From Sisyra terminalis (Eukaryota > Arthropoda > Insecta > Neuroptera > Sisyridae): a stretch of 64,000 bases of DNA. Numbering within the stretch: position 1 is the stretch's first letter; each line of letters starts with the position of its first letter. The position numbers and the translations under genes are program-made. The stretch lies in contig OY292278.1 of NCBI GenBank assembly GCA_958496175.1, positions 47,430,001 to 47,494,000 of the forward strand. The letters run 5' to 3'. Of this stretch, positions 23,607-33,505 are shown piece after piece. The notes under the pieces are model-generated. The model searched no databases. It saw nothing but the letters and a program-made list of their open reading frames with translations, and was not told the DNA's origin.

Positions 23607-24141
23607 ATGTAAAAATTCATATCTTTTATCTCATTTTCATTAGATCTTCAATCCTTGAACAGTTAGTATCAAATTTTTTAATTCAATCATATTTTTTTCT
23701 ATTATCAACTATCTATTTTCCAGCTAGCTTTCCAGAAAATTATTATGTAAAAGCAAAAGTACCTCAAAGATTCCTAGAGTGATCAATTTTATTTTTACTT
23801 AGGCTTAATGAGATCTTTGGAGTGCATATCTTACTCTTGTATAGTACAATATTTAGAGACTTGCTAAAATTAAAAGAAATAACAAAATCCCGTGCAAAGT
23901 TTAAGCTATAGATATTCCGAAAAGAACTGAATATTTCGATTCTGATTTATCATAATTTATGTGGGAAACTTAATAATTGATTCTAATGAAAGAAGTATAC
24001 TTGCATATTAATCCAAGCCCTACTTTAAAAAAGGTGCAAGTGAAACTACTATTGTAAAGCTCCTCAAATTTTAACAATTTTTACGTTTATCGTTGATAAA
24101 TATTTTAAAAATAATAAAGAAATACAAAACAATTTTTAAAG

Positions 24142-24234
24142 TAACCCTGAAAGAATCTAAATTATATAAGGCCCATAAATTTAATCCAAATATATTCTTA
24201 ACGACTTCAATTTGTGAGTAAAATAGTGAGCTTT
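24142..24234 (+). pseudogene. Penelope-like C-terminal fragment, copy 1
   Basis: Reads VTLKESKLYKAHKFNPN, then a shifted frame (ILND-like bases). It matches the LEEYKIYKALK.(D/N)PNNILND end of the PLE protein at 16.25 kb at DNA and protein level. Confidence 0.55.
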
Positions 24235-25413
24235 TATAGAGCTTAAATTCAATGTTTGATCATATAATATTTGATAAATATCTACGGTAGGGTTTCAAGG
24301 AAAGAAATGGCAACAGATTTAAAATATTAGTTTTTTTTTTGGGAATGCAAGAAAAACCCCTAAAACTATCAATAATTTTTTTATTTTTTCAATGATCCTT
24401 TCAAAGTAAACTTTTTACTCTTTTTTTTCGATCATCAAAAGTGGTCATCAGGGGTTGTAATGTTATAGCCAAAGACAGTGCTTCCTTTGCTAACGTTTAC
24501 ATTTATCTTTATCATCAGAAAAATGCACATGGACTACTAAGGGTACTTGGAAAATAAAATCTTTAACTAAATACATTTCTTTAAAAAAAATAATAAGCTT
24601 TGTGGAATTTTATTAGTTAGACCTTAAAAAATGGGACAAATATTTAAATTTTTTCAAGTCCCTAAGAAATTATTGATTTTTCATATTCATTAGTTTCTAG
24701 AAGCTTGAAAATTTCGGCAAAGTTTGAACCTATCCGAAAAAATATTTTCAAATACTTAGGACTTGTATTTCACCAGAATTAGCAATTTAACAAATAAAAA
24801 TTTGTATGTCAAAGAAACCTATTTTAAGTATAAAAATATCCCGATAAAATTTTGTCAGGAATATAATTGTCAAACTCTATACACTAAAATACTGGCCCAT
24901 AGTATAAAAATTAATCTCTTTTATCTCATTTTCGTTAGATCTTCAATCCTTGAATAGTTGGTATAAAATTTTTTAATTCGATCATATTTTTTTCTATTAT
25001 CAATTACCTATTTCCCAGCTAGCTTCCCAGAAAATTATTATGTAAAAGCAAAAGTACCTCAAAGATTCCTAGAGAGATCAATTTTATTTTTATTTAGGCT
25101 TAATGATACCTTTGATACATCTCTTAGAGTACAATATTTAGAGACTTGCTAAAATTAAAAGAAATAACAAAGTCCCGTGCAAAGTTTAAGCTTTAGGTAT
25201 TCCGAAAATAATAAATATTTATATTCTGATTTATCATAATTTGTGTGAGAAACTTAATAATTGGTTCTAATGAAAGAAATAAACTTGCATATTAATCCAA
25301 GCCCTACTTTAAAAAAGGTGCAAGTAAAACTACTATTGCAAAGCTCCTCAAATTTTACAATTTTGGCGATATATATTTTAAAAATAATAACAAATTACAA
25401 TACAATCTTTAAA

Positions 25414-25503
25414 GTAATCCTGGAAGAATATAAATTATAAAAGGCCCACAAATTGAATCCAAATATATCCTTAACAACTTCAATTTGTGAGTAAAATAGT
25501 GAG
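25414..25503 (+). pseudogene. Penelope-like C-terminal fragment, copy 2
   Basis: Reads VILEEYKL, a stop, then KAHKLNPN. It is the second copy of the duplicated fragment and retains the LEEYK phrase better than copy 1. Confidence 0.55.
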
Positions 25504-25679
25504 CTTTTATAGAGCTTAAATTCAATGTTTGCTCATATAATATTTGATAAATATCTACCGTAGGGTTTCAAGGAAAGAAATGGCAACAAATTTAAAATAT
25601 TAGTTTCTTTTTTTGGGAAATCTTATATTTAACTAATATCAACGAACTTTTTGAGAAAAGTTTGAGAAAAGTGATGACA

Positions 25680-26040
25680 TTATTGTAGAGTTTCAGATCC
25701 TCGATGATGATAAATTGGTAAAAAATATTTTATATATTTTATTGGGAAAAAAATTCATGTATCTTGGGAGTTTAATGATTTTTTTTACCAACTGTACCGT
25801 ATGAAAAATGAATTGACAATGATTATTTTTAACAAGGTTAAAGATATTATTTACGGTATGAAAGAATTCATTGTAATTATTGATTCTATTTTTGGTATTA
25901 ATAACAAATTGGCTATGATATTTCAGAACGCCTGAAGATGGCACAATAACCGGGCCAAAACGTTGCGCATGTAATAAATAGTTTTGACTGATTATTATTT
26001 GATCCAAGTCCTCTGAATATTTTTACCAATTTATACAAAG
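25680..26040 (+). mobile_element. Penelope-like terminal repeat downstream of the PLE fragment
   Basis: Begins near GATCCTCGATGATGATAAAT, a phrase shared with 53.70 kb and (reversed) 7.17 kb, and ends near GATCCAAGTCCTCTGAATAT, shared with 7.1 and 54.2 kb. It follows the C-terminal coding scrap in the order expected for a PLE 3' end. The minus ORF 25693-26007 is a shadow. Confidence 0.6.
25929..25967 (+). ncRNA. Degenerate hammerhead-like motif in a PLE terminal repeat
   Basis: CGC, core CTGAAGA (25932-25938), a weak stem II (GGC/GCC), AAAA instead of GAAA, CGTT, then GCG pairing with CGC. Loss of the conserved G should abolish activity. Confidence 0.45.
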
Positions 26041-27950
26041 TGATTTTTATAACTTTAATTAATTACAGGCATAAAAATTAGTTAAAATGGACCTGATATA
26101 AGTTCCTTCCTTTGTATTATTTGTTATACTTCTTTGGCCTCTTTGGATAAAATATATGGAGTAAAATATATGGAAACTCCCCAAATCTTATAGATAATTT
26201 AACTAAGATTAGGAAAGATTGTGGTCAAAGCTTAGAAAAAAGAGTTTAAGTGGATTTTTTTTGTAAGAAATAAGATTTTTAAAGATTTTTTAAAGATTTT
26301 TTTTTTTGGATAGAAATAAAATCAACTAGTTTTGAAGTCAAATATTTTATACGATTTAGTTAGTAGAATAACTAAGTTCCACCTCAGCAAATATGGAACT
26401 AAGGATGAACTTTTCACCATCTTCATTTCGTCGCCAATCCCCCACCAATCATAAAGCAAACTTTTTTCCCGTAAAACTTCGCATTTTTATCGTTTTCTTA
26501 ATTACCGTTTCATGCAAATCTTATATAGAAAATCACCGTAGAAATAAAAGAGGCAAACTTTAACGAACGAACATTGAAACGAACATTATGGCTGTTATGT
26601 TTTTAGTGACAACCTCTCTACAGTATCGTCGACTTTATTCCTTTCGCTCTCGTTACATGCCCGATAATTATCGATCGTTGTCACAAAGAACTATGTTAAG
26701 GTGGCCCCTTATTATATATGTACGCCGTTAACCAAAAAAAAAAAAAAAAAAAAACAGCAAAGCGAAAAGCGAACGCAGCGACAAACATGTTCACGACCTC
26801 TGACTTATTCAAGTTTGCTCTCCCACGTTTCTTTTTTCCCAAACCCAACAAAGACGGAATAAAAGCACAAAATTGATGTTTTTTTTTTCGAATGAAATTA
26901 ATGCGTTTCAATGAAATAGACAAAGAGGCGTTGTGGAGTACCTTGTGGATCCTTGTCTGATTTAGAATAAATCTGTTTAATTAAGGGATTGTTTCATGTT
27001 AGGTGTCTCCAATTATTCATTCATTTACGTAAAGTTGAATGGATAATATCGATGTGTTGGTTGGAGAAAGATGGACCAATATGTTTTTATCTATTTATTT
27101 AATGGATTGTCATCGTGTTATTGATTTTTTGTTGGGAAAAAATCAATCAAATTCATTTTGTGATATTCAAATGGACCAATAAAAATTCCTCACATCAGAA
27201 GATGAAGCGCTGTAGATTCGTTTGGGTTGGGTTTGGTGGTTATGGGGTGGAGATGATGTTTATTTATATGTAAATGATTTTTTTTCTGGTGGAAGATAAA
27301 TCGTAAAGAAGACGAATGAGTTCATTTTTGGAATGAAAAAATTGAGTTCATTTTTTGGATGGCAAGAACTGGTCGTTGGATTATTTTTTACTGGTTTTCA
27401 ACTAATTAAGGTCGATTTGTAAGAAATTTACAATTTATTTGAATAGAGATGGGGTAAATTTGTGTTTTTTTTTTCTACTCCAATTACGAAGAATTTATAA
27501 TTTGGTTTTGAAAAATGCTTGAACAATATCCAAGTATGGAAAACTTATTTTTAATCGTTCCGTAGAACCTAAGACTCAAAACATTGATAACTTAGAGCTT
27601 TTAAGGCAGTTACATAAGCTTTAGCTTTGAAAATTGGGGATAAAAATTTTCATTCAATGATACATCCGTACCCTTATTGAAATCAAGGATGAGAGCAATA
27701 TAAAACAGGGGAATGACATTAGAAGGTACTTGAGTATTGTTTAAAATAAAATAAAAATTAGAAAAGCTGAAAATTTATTTTAATGTTTTTAAGGAATTGG
27801 TTTGAGATCAAATTTTCATTGGATTATTTTGAGGGAACCAATGTTTTTTTTTTATTATTTTCAAATAAATTGCACAATCTGCATAGGGTTGCAATAAGTG
27901 CATTTAATCCATAGACAAACACATGTAAGTACTAGTCCCAGAAGATTAGC
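26041..27950. other. Gene-free stretch with a low-repeat island (about 26390-26960)
   Basis: A less AT-rich, non-repetitive part at 26390-26960 includes an A-run (26734-26754). The ORF at 26696-26923 crosses that run and is not credible. About 27553-27601 matches 35445-35494 in reverse (TAAGTTATC, GTCTTAGGTTCTA), a scrap of the GGGCC foldback family. The rest is AT-rich. Confidence 0.4.
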
Positions 27951-27959
27951 GCTGTATAA

Positions 27960-28110
27960 GGGCAAAATAGATTTTTAATAATCAATAGCAACAATCACAA
28001 TAATAGTTATTCTTTTATCAATAACAAAAATCATAAAAAACAATTAACAGTAGCAATAATAATAAGAATAATAGTCAATAATAACAATATCAATGCTAAT
28101 AATAATGTGA
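27960..28110. repeat. AAT/AAC low-complexity tract
   Basis: Irregular ATAATAA, CAATA and AACAAT triplets over about 150 bp, just left of the 28.1 kb transposon. Confidence 0.8.
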
Positions 28111-28134
28111 AACATTAATATATGGTATAAGTAA

Positions 28135-29481
28135 TAGACTGATTCAAAAAAAAAATATGAATTTTTTTTCTTAATTATATCGAAAATATTGTTGGGAATG
28201 ACAAAAAAAAATCCTGTGAAAGTTTAAGTTCTTAATATTAATATTAAGAGGTGTCACATCGCAAATTTCGATTTTCCATTTAAATAACATGGGAACAATA
28301 TTCCCTTGCACTTTGGAATTTTATAGCTCACGTTGGTGACAGTATTTTGGAATAACCAGGCTATATTCTTCTAGAAAATTGAACGATCTACAAAAAAGAT
28401 GTCGTACAAGTTTTTGATATATTTATTCCTTCAAAAGTTATTCGAGGTCAAAGTTGAACTAAAGATAAAGTTGAACTAAAGAGAAATTATTTTTTCAATT
28501 TTTTGACACAACTATCAATTTTATGAGAAAATTTTATAAGAAATTTTTTGTAGAGCACTTTTTTCCTATAACTTATCTTTAAAAAAGTTTTTGATATTTT
28601 TTACAGGTTCTAAGTAATAAAAAAAAAAAATTATGATAAAAATATAATAATCCAGGGAATATTATCAATTTAAATCAATAAAATTACGAACATTTTCAGT
28701 TTAATGCAAATAACTTAGGACCTGTGAAAAATATCAAAGAAATATAATTTTTTTTTCAATTTTTTGACACAGCCATCAATTTTATGAGAAAACTTTATAG
28801 GACGTTTTTTGTAGAGCACTTTTTTCCTAGAACTTATCTCTAAAAAAGTTTTTGATATTTTTTACAGGTTCTAAGTAACAAAAAAAAAAAAAATTATGAT
28901 AAAAATATAATAATCCAGGGAATATTATTAATTTAAAACAATAAAATTACAAATATTTTCAGTTTAATGCAACAAACTTAAGACCTGCGAAAAATATCAA
29001 AAACTTTTTTTGAAATAAGTTCTAGAAAAAAAAAGTGCTCTACAAAAAATGTCCTATAAAATTTTCTCATAAAATTCATAAAATCATAAAATTCTTCATA
29101 AAATCATAAAATTGATGGTTGCGTCAAAAAATTGAAAAAATATTAAAATTTCTCTTTAGTTCAACTTTGACCTCGAATAACTTTTGAAGGAATAAATATA
29201 TCAAAAATTTGTACGGGACCTTTTTTGTAGATCGTTCAATTTTCTACAAGAATATACCTTGGTCATTCCGAAATATGGTCACCAACGTGAGCTATAAAAC
29301 TCCAAAGTGCAAGAGAATATTGTTCCCATGTTATTGAAATGGAAAATCGAAATTTGCGATGCGGCACCTCTTAATATTAATATTAAGAGCTTAAACTTTC
29401 ACACGATTTTTTTTGTCATTCCTAACAATATTTTAGATATAATTAAGAAAAAAAAATCATAATTTTTTTTGAATCAGTCAA
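28135..29481. mobile_element. Complete foldback DNA element, ~380-bp terminal inverted repeats
   Basis: Flanked by an 8-bp direct repeat ATAAGTAA (28127-28134 and 29482-29489). Ends are TAGACTGATTCAAAA and its inverted counterpart TTGACTGATTCAAAA. The first ~380 bp of each side are inverted copies, including CACGTTGGTGAC..., and the palindrome CTTAATATTAATATTAAG at 28231-28248 and 29370-29387. The centre is made of smaller repeats with CAGGTTCTAAGTAA. No transposase. Eight-base duplications fit hAT or P superfamilies; the ends do not clearly decide. Confidence 0.8.
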
Positions 29482-29489
29482 ATAAGTAA

Positions 29490-30940
29490 TATGCTTTTCT
29501 GTATCTTCATGTATTAGAACCAATGTTTGAAAATTTTTCCATACTATGTATTTGTTTCCAAATATATAAAGGACTTTATTCCAATTTGTATTTGCATTAA
29601 TAATATTAAACATGTTCAATATAGTGCAATTGAAAGTGCATTTGATTTGAAGTAGCATTTATAATTAAATTCAGTTTGGGTGGGCTTTTCTGAATGAATT
29701 AGTTTGCAATTTTAAGCCACCAATGTATACGGTTGGCGATCGTGGGAGAACACATTCAATAGATCTCGACGTGGGGTATGGAAGTGGTCCATATCGACAT
29801 CCATCCAAAAATGATTGATTTATTCGTCTTTTTATCGACTCGAAATCTGATTTAATTGTTGCACATCTCCCTCCTCCCCATTCAAACAAGTCGCTAATAA
29901 TCTTGCACACATTTACGTAATTAACGAGTCGCTAGCGACTCGTTATTATTGCCATTAGACAACAGGAAAAAAATCTCCAACGGATATCAATTGCAATAAA
30001 AATTAAAGTCTCCTCAACCGAACGGGGGAAAAAAGCGGTTCTTCTAATATATGTTTCTAATTAGTCGTGGTTTTTTTTTATTTTTATTTTCTCCTATTCA
30101 TTGGAGATCATTTCATATGCATACCTGTTTAAGAGAAATTAAAATTAGTGAACTATGAAGAAAACTCTTGCATTTATATATTATATGCTTAAGGTAATGT
30201 TTTCTACGAGCACCAATTTGGGAAAAACCTCATGTAAATTTCTCTTCTTATTTACTTATTTATTCGACGAGGAAATTTATACTTAATACAATTACTTAAT
30301 GTATGGCAAATTAATGTTAATTTATGCTTTTTTTTTCTCTCTTTATATAAGGCTAGGAATTAATGAGAATTGGTTCAAGAAAGAATTGCACAGTTGTCTT
30401 ATTTTATTGCAGATTTGGGGCTTAAAGCTTTTTACTTAATTCAGGAATTTAGGTTTACATTTCAGGGAAATTTCCAGCAATAAAACGGTGGAAACTTTTT
30501 TGGTGCTTTCTAATATTTGGGGTTCATATAAATTTTAGAGGGATTAGGAAAAAATTGCATAAATAAGTGAACTTCTTTTCCCTAAAAAATAATTATCAAC
30601 TATTTCGCTGAAAAGTTAATAACATTTTGTGTTTGTACTTTAATTATGTCAACTTTTCTACCACTAAAACAAAATTGGCAGGAAGCCTTTCTTTTCTGTA
30701 ATAATTTAAAGAAAATATCTCTTGTATACCTCCGGTTTGCCATATTGAAATTTTCGTGGAAGACACAGTACTCATGGTTGCTTATAAAAATACTCATTTA
30801 GCCATTCATTACATCCTATACCATATGAATCTATGGTGGACGTGAAAAAATAATGAGATGGGCCTTTTTAGATGGGACTAGATCAATGCAGGACACTTTT
30901 ACACTTACGAAAGACGTATGACATTTGGTCATCTTAAAAA
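29490..30940. other. Gene-free stretch with a unique island (about 29690-30060)
   Basis: The segment 29690-30060 is less AT-rich and non-repetitive, and contains a 22-bp perfect palindrome. Short minus ORFs at 29671-29910 and 30600-30797 show no domain. The rest is AT-rich. Confidence 0.4.
29922..29943. promoter_or_regulatory. Perfect 22-bp palindrome
   Basis: Half-site AACGAGTCGCT followed at once by its reverse complement (centre GCTAGC). It is not part of any repeat seen here. It could be a binding site for a dimeric factor; no factor is assigned. Confidence 0.4.
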
Positions 30941-30949
30941 TCATTGACA

Positions 30950-31180
30950 GATCTCCGGTCAATACTGAGGAAGATTGCTTGGCAATCGAAATACGTATCT
31001 GGACAATACGTCACGAATATTTTTGTTTGAACTTCTGTTCAAATTTATGTTTATGGTATGATTTTTATATATTATTATATTAAATTATACTACAAAAATT
31101 GGACCACAATATATTCTATATATTGTGTACACAGTATAACTGTTCAAAGTCAGCGAAAAAAATCTTATTTTGATTATCAC
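30950..31180 (+). mobile_element. Penelope-like terminal repeat, family b (single arm)
   Basis: Matches the right arm of the 22.4-23.2 kb locus from the hammerhead core through TTCTGTTCAAATTTATG to TTGTGTACACAGTATAACTG. The outer part CTGTTCAAAGTCAGCGAAAA is repeated at 31507-31530, with family c sequence in between, so a family c element probably inserted into it. Confidence 0.65.
30962..31003 (+). ncRNA. Hammerhead-like motif, family b (single arm)
   Basis: Core CTGAGGA (30965-30971), perfect 6-bp stem II GATTGC/GCAATC with loop TTG, GAAA (30988-30991), TACGTA, UC. The 5' strand of stem I (AATA) no longer matches UGGA, so activity is doubtful. Confidence 0.6.
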
Positions 31181-31189
31181 AAAGCAGTT

Positions 31190-31440
31190 ACGTATATATA
31201 TATCTGGGCAATACGTAAGTAGTTCATTTCTTTGATTTTTTGTTAAATTTATTAAATTTATTGAATTTAAATTGAAAATATTATATTTCTTTGGGATTCA
31301 AGAAGCCTGATGAAGTTACGATACGTAACGAAACGTAGCTAATTTGATTATTAAAAATATTATATAATTAAACCGATCTTAAACAACCTGAATTGTCTTT
31401 TTCTTAAAAAAAAAAGCTGAGATCTGAATTTTATCATCTT
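31190..31440 (+). mobile_element. Penelope-like terminal repeat, family c
   Basis: Shares GGATTCAAGAAGCCTGATGA, the ribozyme core and the end phrase AACAACCTGAATT, then AAAGCTGAGATCTGA, with the 31.7-31.95 and 50.3-50.5 kb copies. Confidence 0.65.
31304..31340 (+). ncRNA. Hammerhead-like motif, family c, canonical CUGAUGA core
   Basis: AGC (31304-31306), CTGATGA (31307-31313), stem II GTTACG/CGTAAC with loop ATA, GAAA (31330-31333), CGUA with predicted cleavage after 31337, then GCT pairing with AGC. All invariant positions are present. Stem III is the minimal self-complementary ACGU. Confidence 0.75.
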
Positions 31441-31758
31441 TTATAGTTTACTTTTGTAAATTTTAGTACATAATTAATACCACAATTTTATGTTGTATTA
31501 ACAGTATAACTGTTCAAAGTCAGCGAAAAAATATAATTTTTTAGTCGCTAATGGTGAACTAGTACTAAGAGTAAAAAATTTTGCAACCCTTTTTTGGAAT
31601 AACGCCTTGGAAATACATATAAATCTCTATACTATTTTGTGCCCCTTATATATTTGGTTGGAGTTAACTTTAAATATTTTTTTAAATAAGAAGAAAATTC
31701 AGGTTATTTAAAATCTTTTTGTTTTTTTATTTTTTATTTAATATTTCATTGTTCAATT

Positions 31759-31795
31759 AGCTACGTTTCGTTACTAATCGTAACTTCTTCAGGCT
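31759..31795 (-). ncRNA. Hammerhead-like motif, family c (left arm)
   Basis: Minus strand: AGC, CTGAAGA (31792-31786), stem II GTTAC/GTAAC with loop GATTA, GAAA (31769-31766), CGUA, GCT. All core positions are intact. Confidence 0.7.
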
Positions 31796-31815
31796 TCTTG
31801 ATTCACAAAATTAGA

Positions 31816-31852
31816 AGCCTGAGGAAGTTACGATTAGTAACGAAATGTAGCT
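31816..31852 (+). ncRNA. Hammerhead-like motif, family c (right arm)
   Basis: AGC, CTGAGGA (31819-31825), stem II GTTAC/GTAAC, GAAA (31842-31845), UGUA (C to U in stem III), GCT. Slightly altered at stem III compared with the left arm. Confidence 0.65.
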
Positions 31853-31950
31853 AATTGAACAATAAAATATTAAATAAAAAATAAAAAAAAACAAAAAGAT
31901 CTTAAATAACCTGAATTTTCTTCTTATTTAAAAAAATATAAAAGCTGAGA

Positions 31951-33505
31951 TCTGATTTTTATCATCTATTTTAAATATTCATATTTATTACTTTCATTGT
32001 TGATTATTTTCTATTGATTTTTTATCTCAAAGAATAACAAGTTGCTTATCTTAATTAAAACTATTTTTTACTCAATATATTTTACTAAAGATAAAATTTA
32101 CAAATGAAAACCTTTCAAATTTAATTTTTAGTTCAACAAAAAAAAATTGAAAATACAACCTTGATATTTTTTTTTCGGTTAAAGTTACAACATCACATAT
32201 TTCATAATTTCAAAAATTATAATATTAACAATTTATTAATGATATTTAAACATTGAAACACCTTTCCATTATTTACATGTGGTCAGCCATAAATTTCCTA
32301 TTAAATACCATGATAACGATTTAATGGGATATTTTCACATTTCTCACTAATTCTTTTAGTTTATTAGTTCAAAAGTTCATTAAACCAACAAGATGTGATA
32401 GTATTATTTTACTGAGATGCAGGCAGCGACGCCAATTTACATATAATATAACTCAATCATAAAAAAAAAATGTTCTTTAATATTTTCGTGACTCAATAGG
32501 GGGCTCATCGTAAAACCGTTTCGATCGTAACAAACTTTTATATCACCAATTTGGCTAATGGCTAGCGAAATTTATTGTCGAAAAACTGTCGAAAACATTC
32601 ATAAAAATTATGAAATAGAAAACTCACAAATCAAAATATTCATAAAAACGTTCGAATAAATTGCCAAAAGTCGTTCAATAAATTTTTGGCTAGTTAAACA
32701 TTATTTTTTTTTTTGGTGAAAAGTGAGGGGGCAGGCGAGTCACTTGAAGAAATATTAAAATATTTCCTGTTTTAGATAAGACATCAATACCGTTATTTTA
32801 ATTTTTATATGTGTATAATTCTTTTTTTTCATAATTTATTTGCCTCTCTGTTTGGTTTTAATGGTTGTTGGAAAGGAAAGATATGAGAAGGAAGCCCCCG
32901 GATTGGAGACCAATAAATTATTTTTTTAAATTACTTATGAAGACACTAATCACTTTTCTTAATAGGTCAAACACGAAATTTTTAAGTGAAAAAGTCGCTG
33001 AGATTTTTCAGCGATGATTTAATAGTTAAAAATGGATAAGATATAAAAAAAAAAACATCTCTGATGCTTTGACAAAATGCTATTCAATATCTGTGTTTTT
33101 TCTTTTCTCTTGTAAAATTATTAGAAATTTCCATGAGAATAAATTAAACAAATCATCTTTTAATTACTGGTGTTTTCAATGGGTATGCATAAAAATTTAA
33201 ATAAAAAAATTAATTTCTAAAATAGAAGACAAAGTAATCATTAAATTAAATCAAATCGCCTGAAAAATTAAGGAATTGATCACTTTTTTCTAACTTAAAT
33301 TTTAAAGGCATATAAACTACGTTTTAATAGCTAAGCGAATCTAGGGATAAATCTTAAAAGAATAAATCCTCAAGCGATCAAATAATAGTGAATTCAACTA
33401 GTGGAATTTCCCCAAACAAATTGTGATTAAATTTTCTTCAATAGTTTTTCTTTTCCATGCCACAATTTAAGAAAATAAAATAAAATTTATCGCTCTTATA
33501 ATATA
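31951..33505. other. Gene-free AT-rich stretch
   Basis: No ORF above 60 codons and no transposon ends. It looks like unique intergenic or intronic DNA. Confidence 0.4.

Larger units (their letters stand above)
23607..25617 (+). repeat. Direct duplication of a ~720-bp Penelope 3' region
   Basis: Copy 1 (about 23620-24348) and copy 2 (about 24912-25617) agree over their whole length, from TTTTATCTCATTTTC to TTTAAAATATTAG, with a spacing near 1.29 kb. Each contains a PLE C-terminal coding scrap. The ~560 bp between them is AT-rich and unassigned; part of it (about 24700-24745) vaguely echoes the repeat. Confidence 0.75.
31684..31950. mobile_element. Head-to-head pair of Penelope-like terminal repeats, family c
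   Basis: Arms at 31684-31799 and 31813-31930 are inverted copies around GATTCACAAAATT. Outer edges read AATAAGAAGAAAATTCAGGT and its complement. Each arm has a hammerhead core pointing outward. Confidence 0.75.

Noticed and set aside
25693..26007. 104-codon minus ORF
   Set aside because: It lies antisense in a PLE terminal repeat and is explained by that repeat.
26734..26754. Poly(A) run as a retroposed gene tail
   Set aside because: No transcript-like sequence or target duplication flanks it; similar A/T runs occur at many places.
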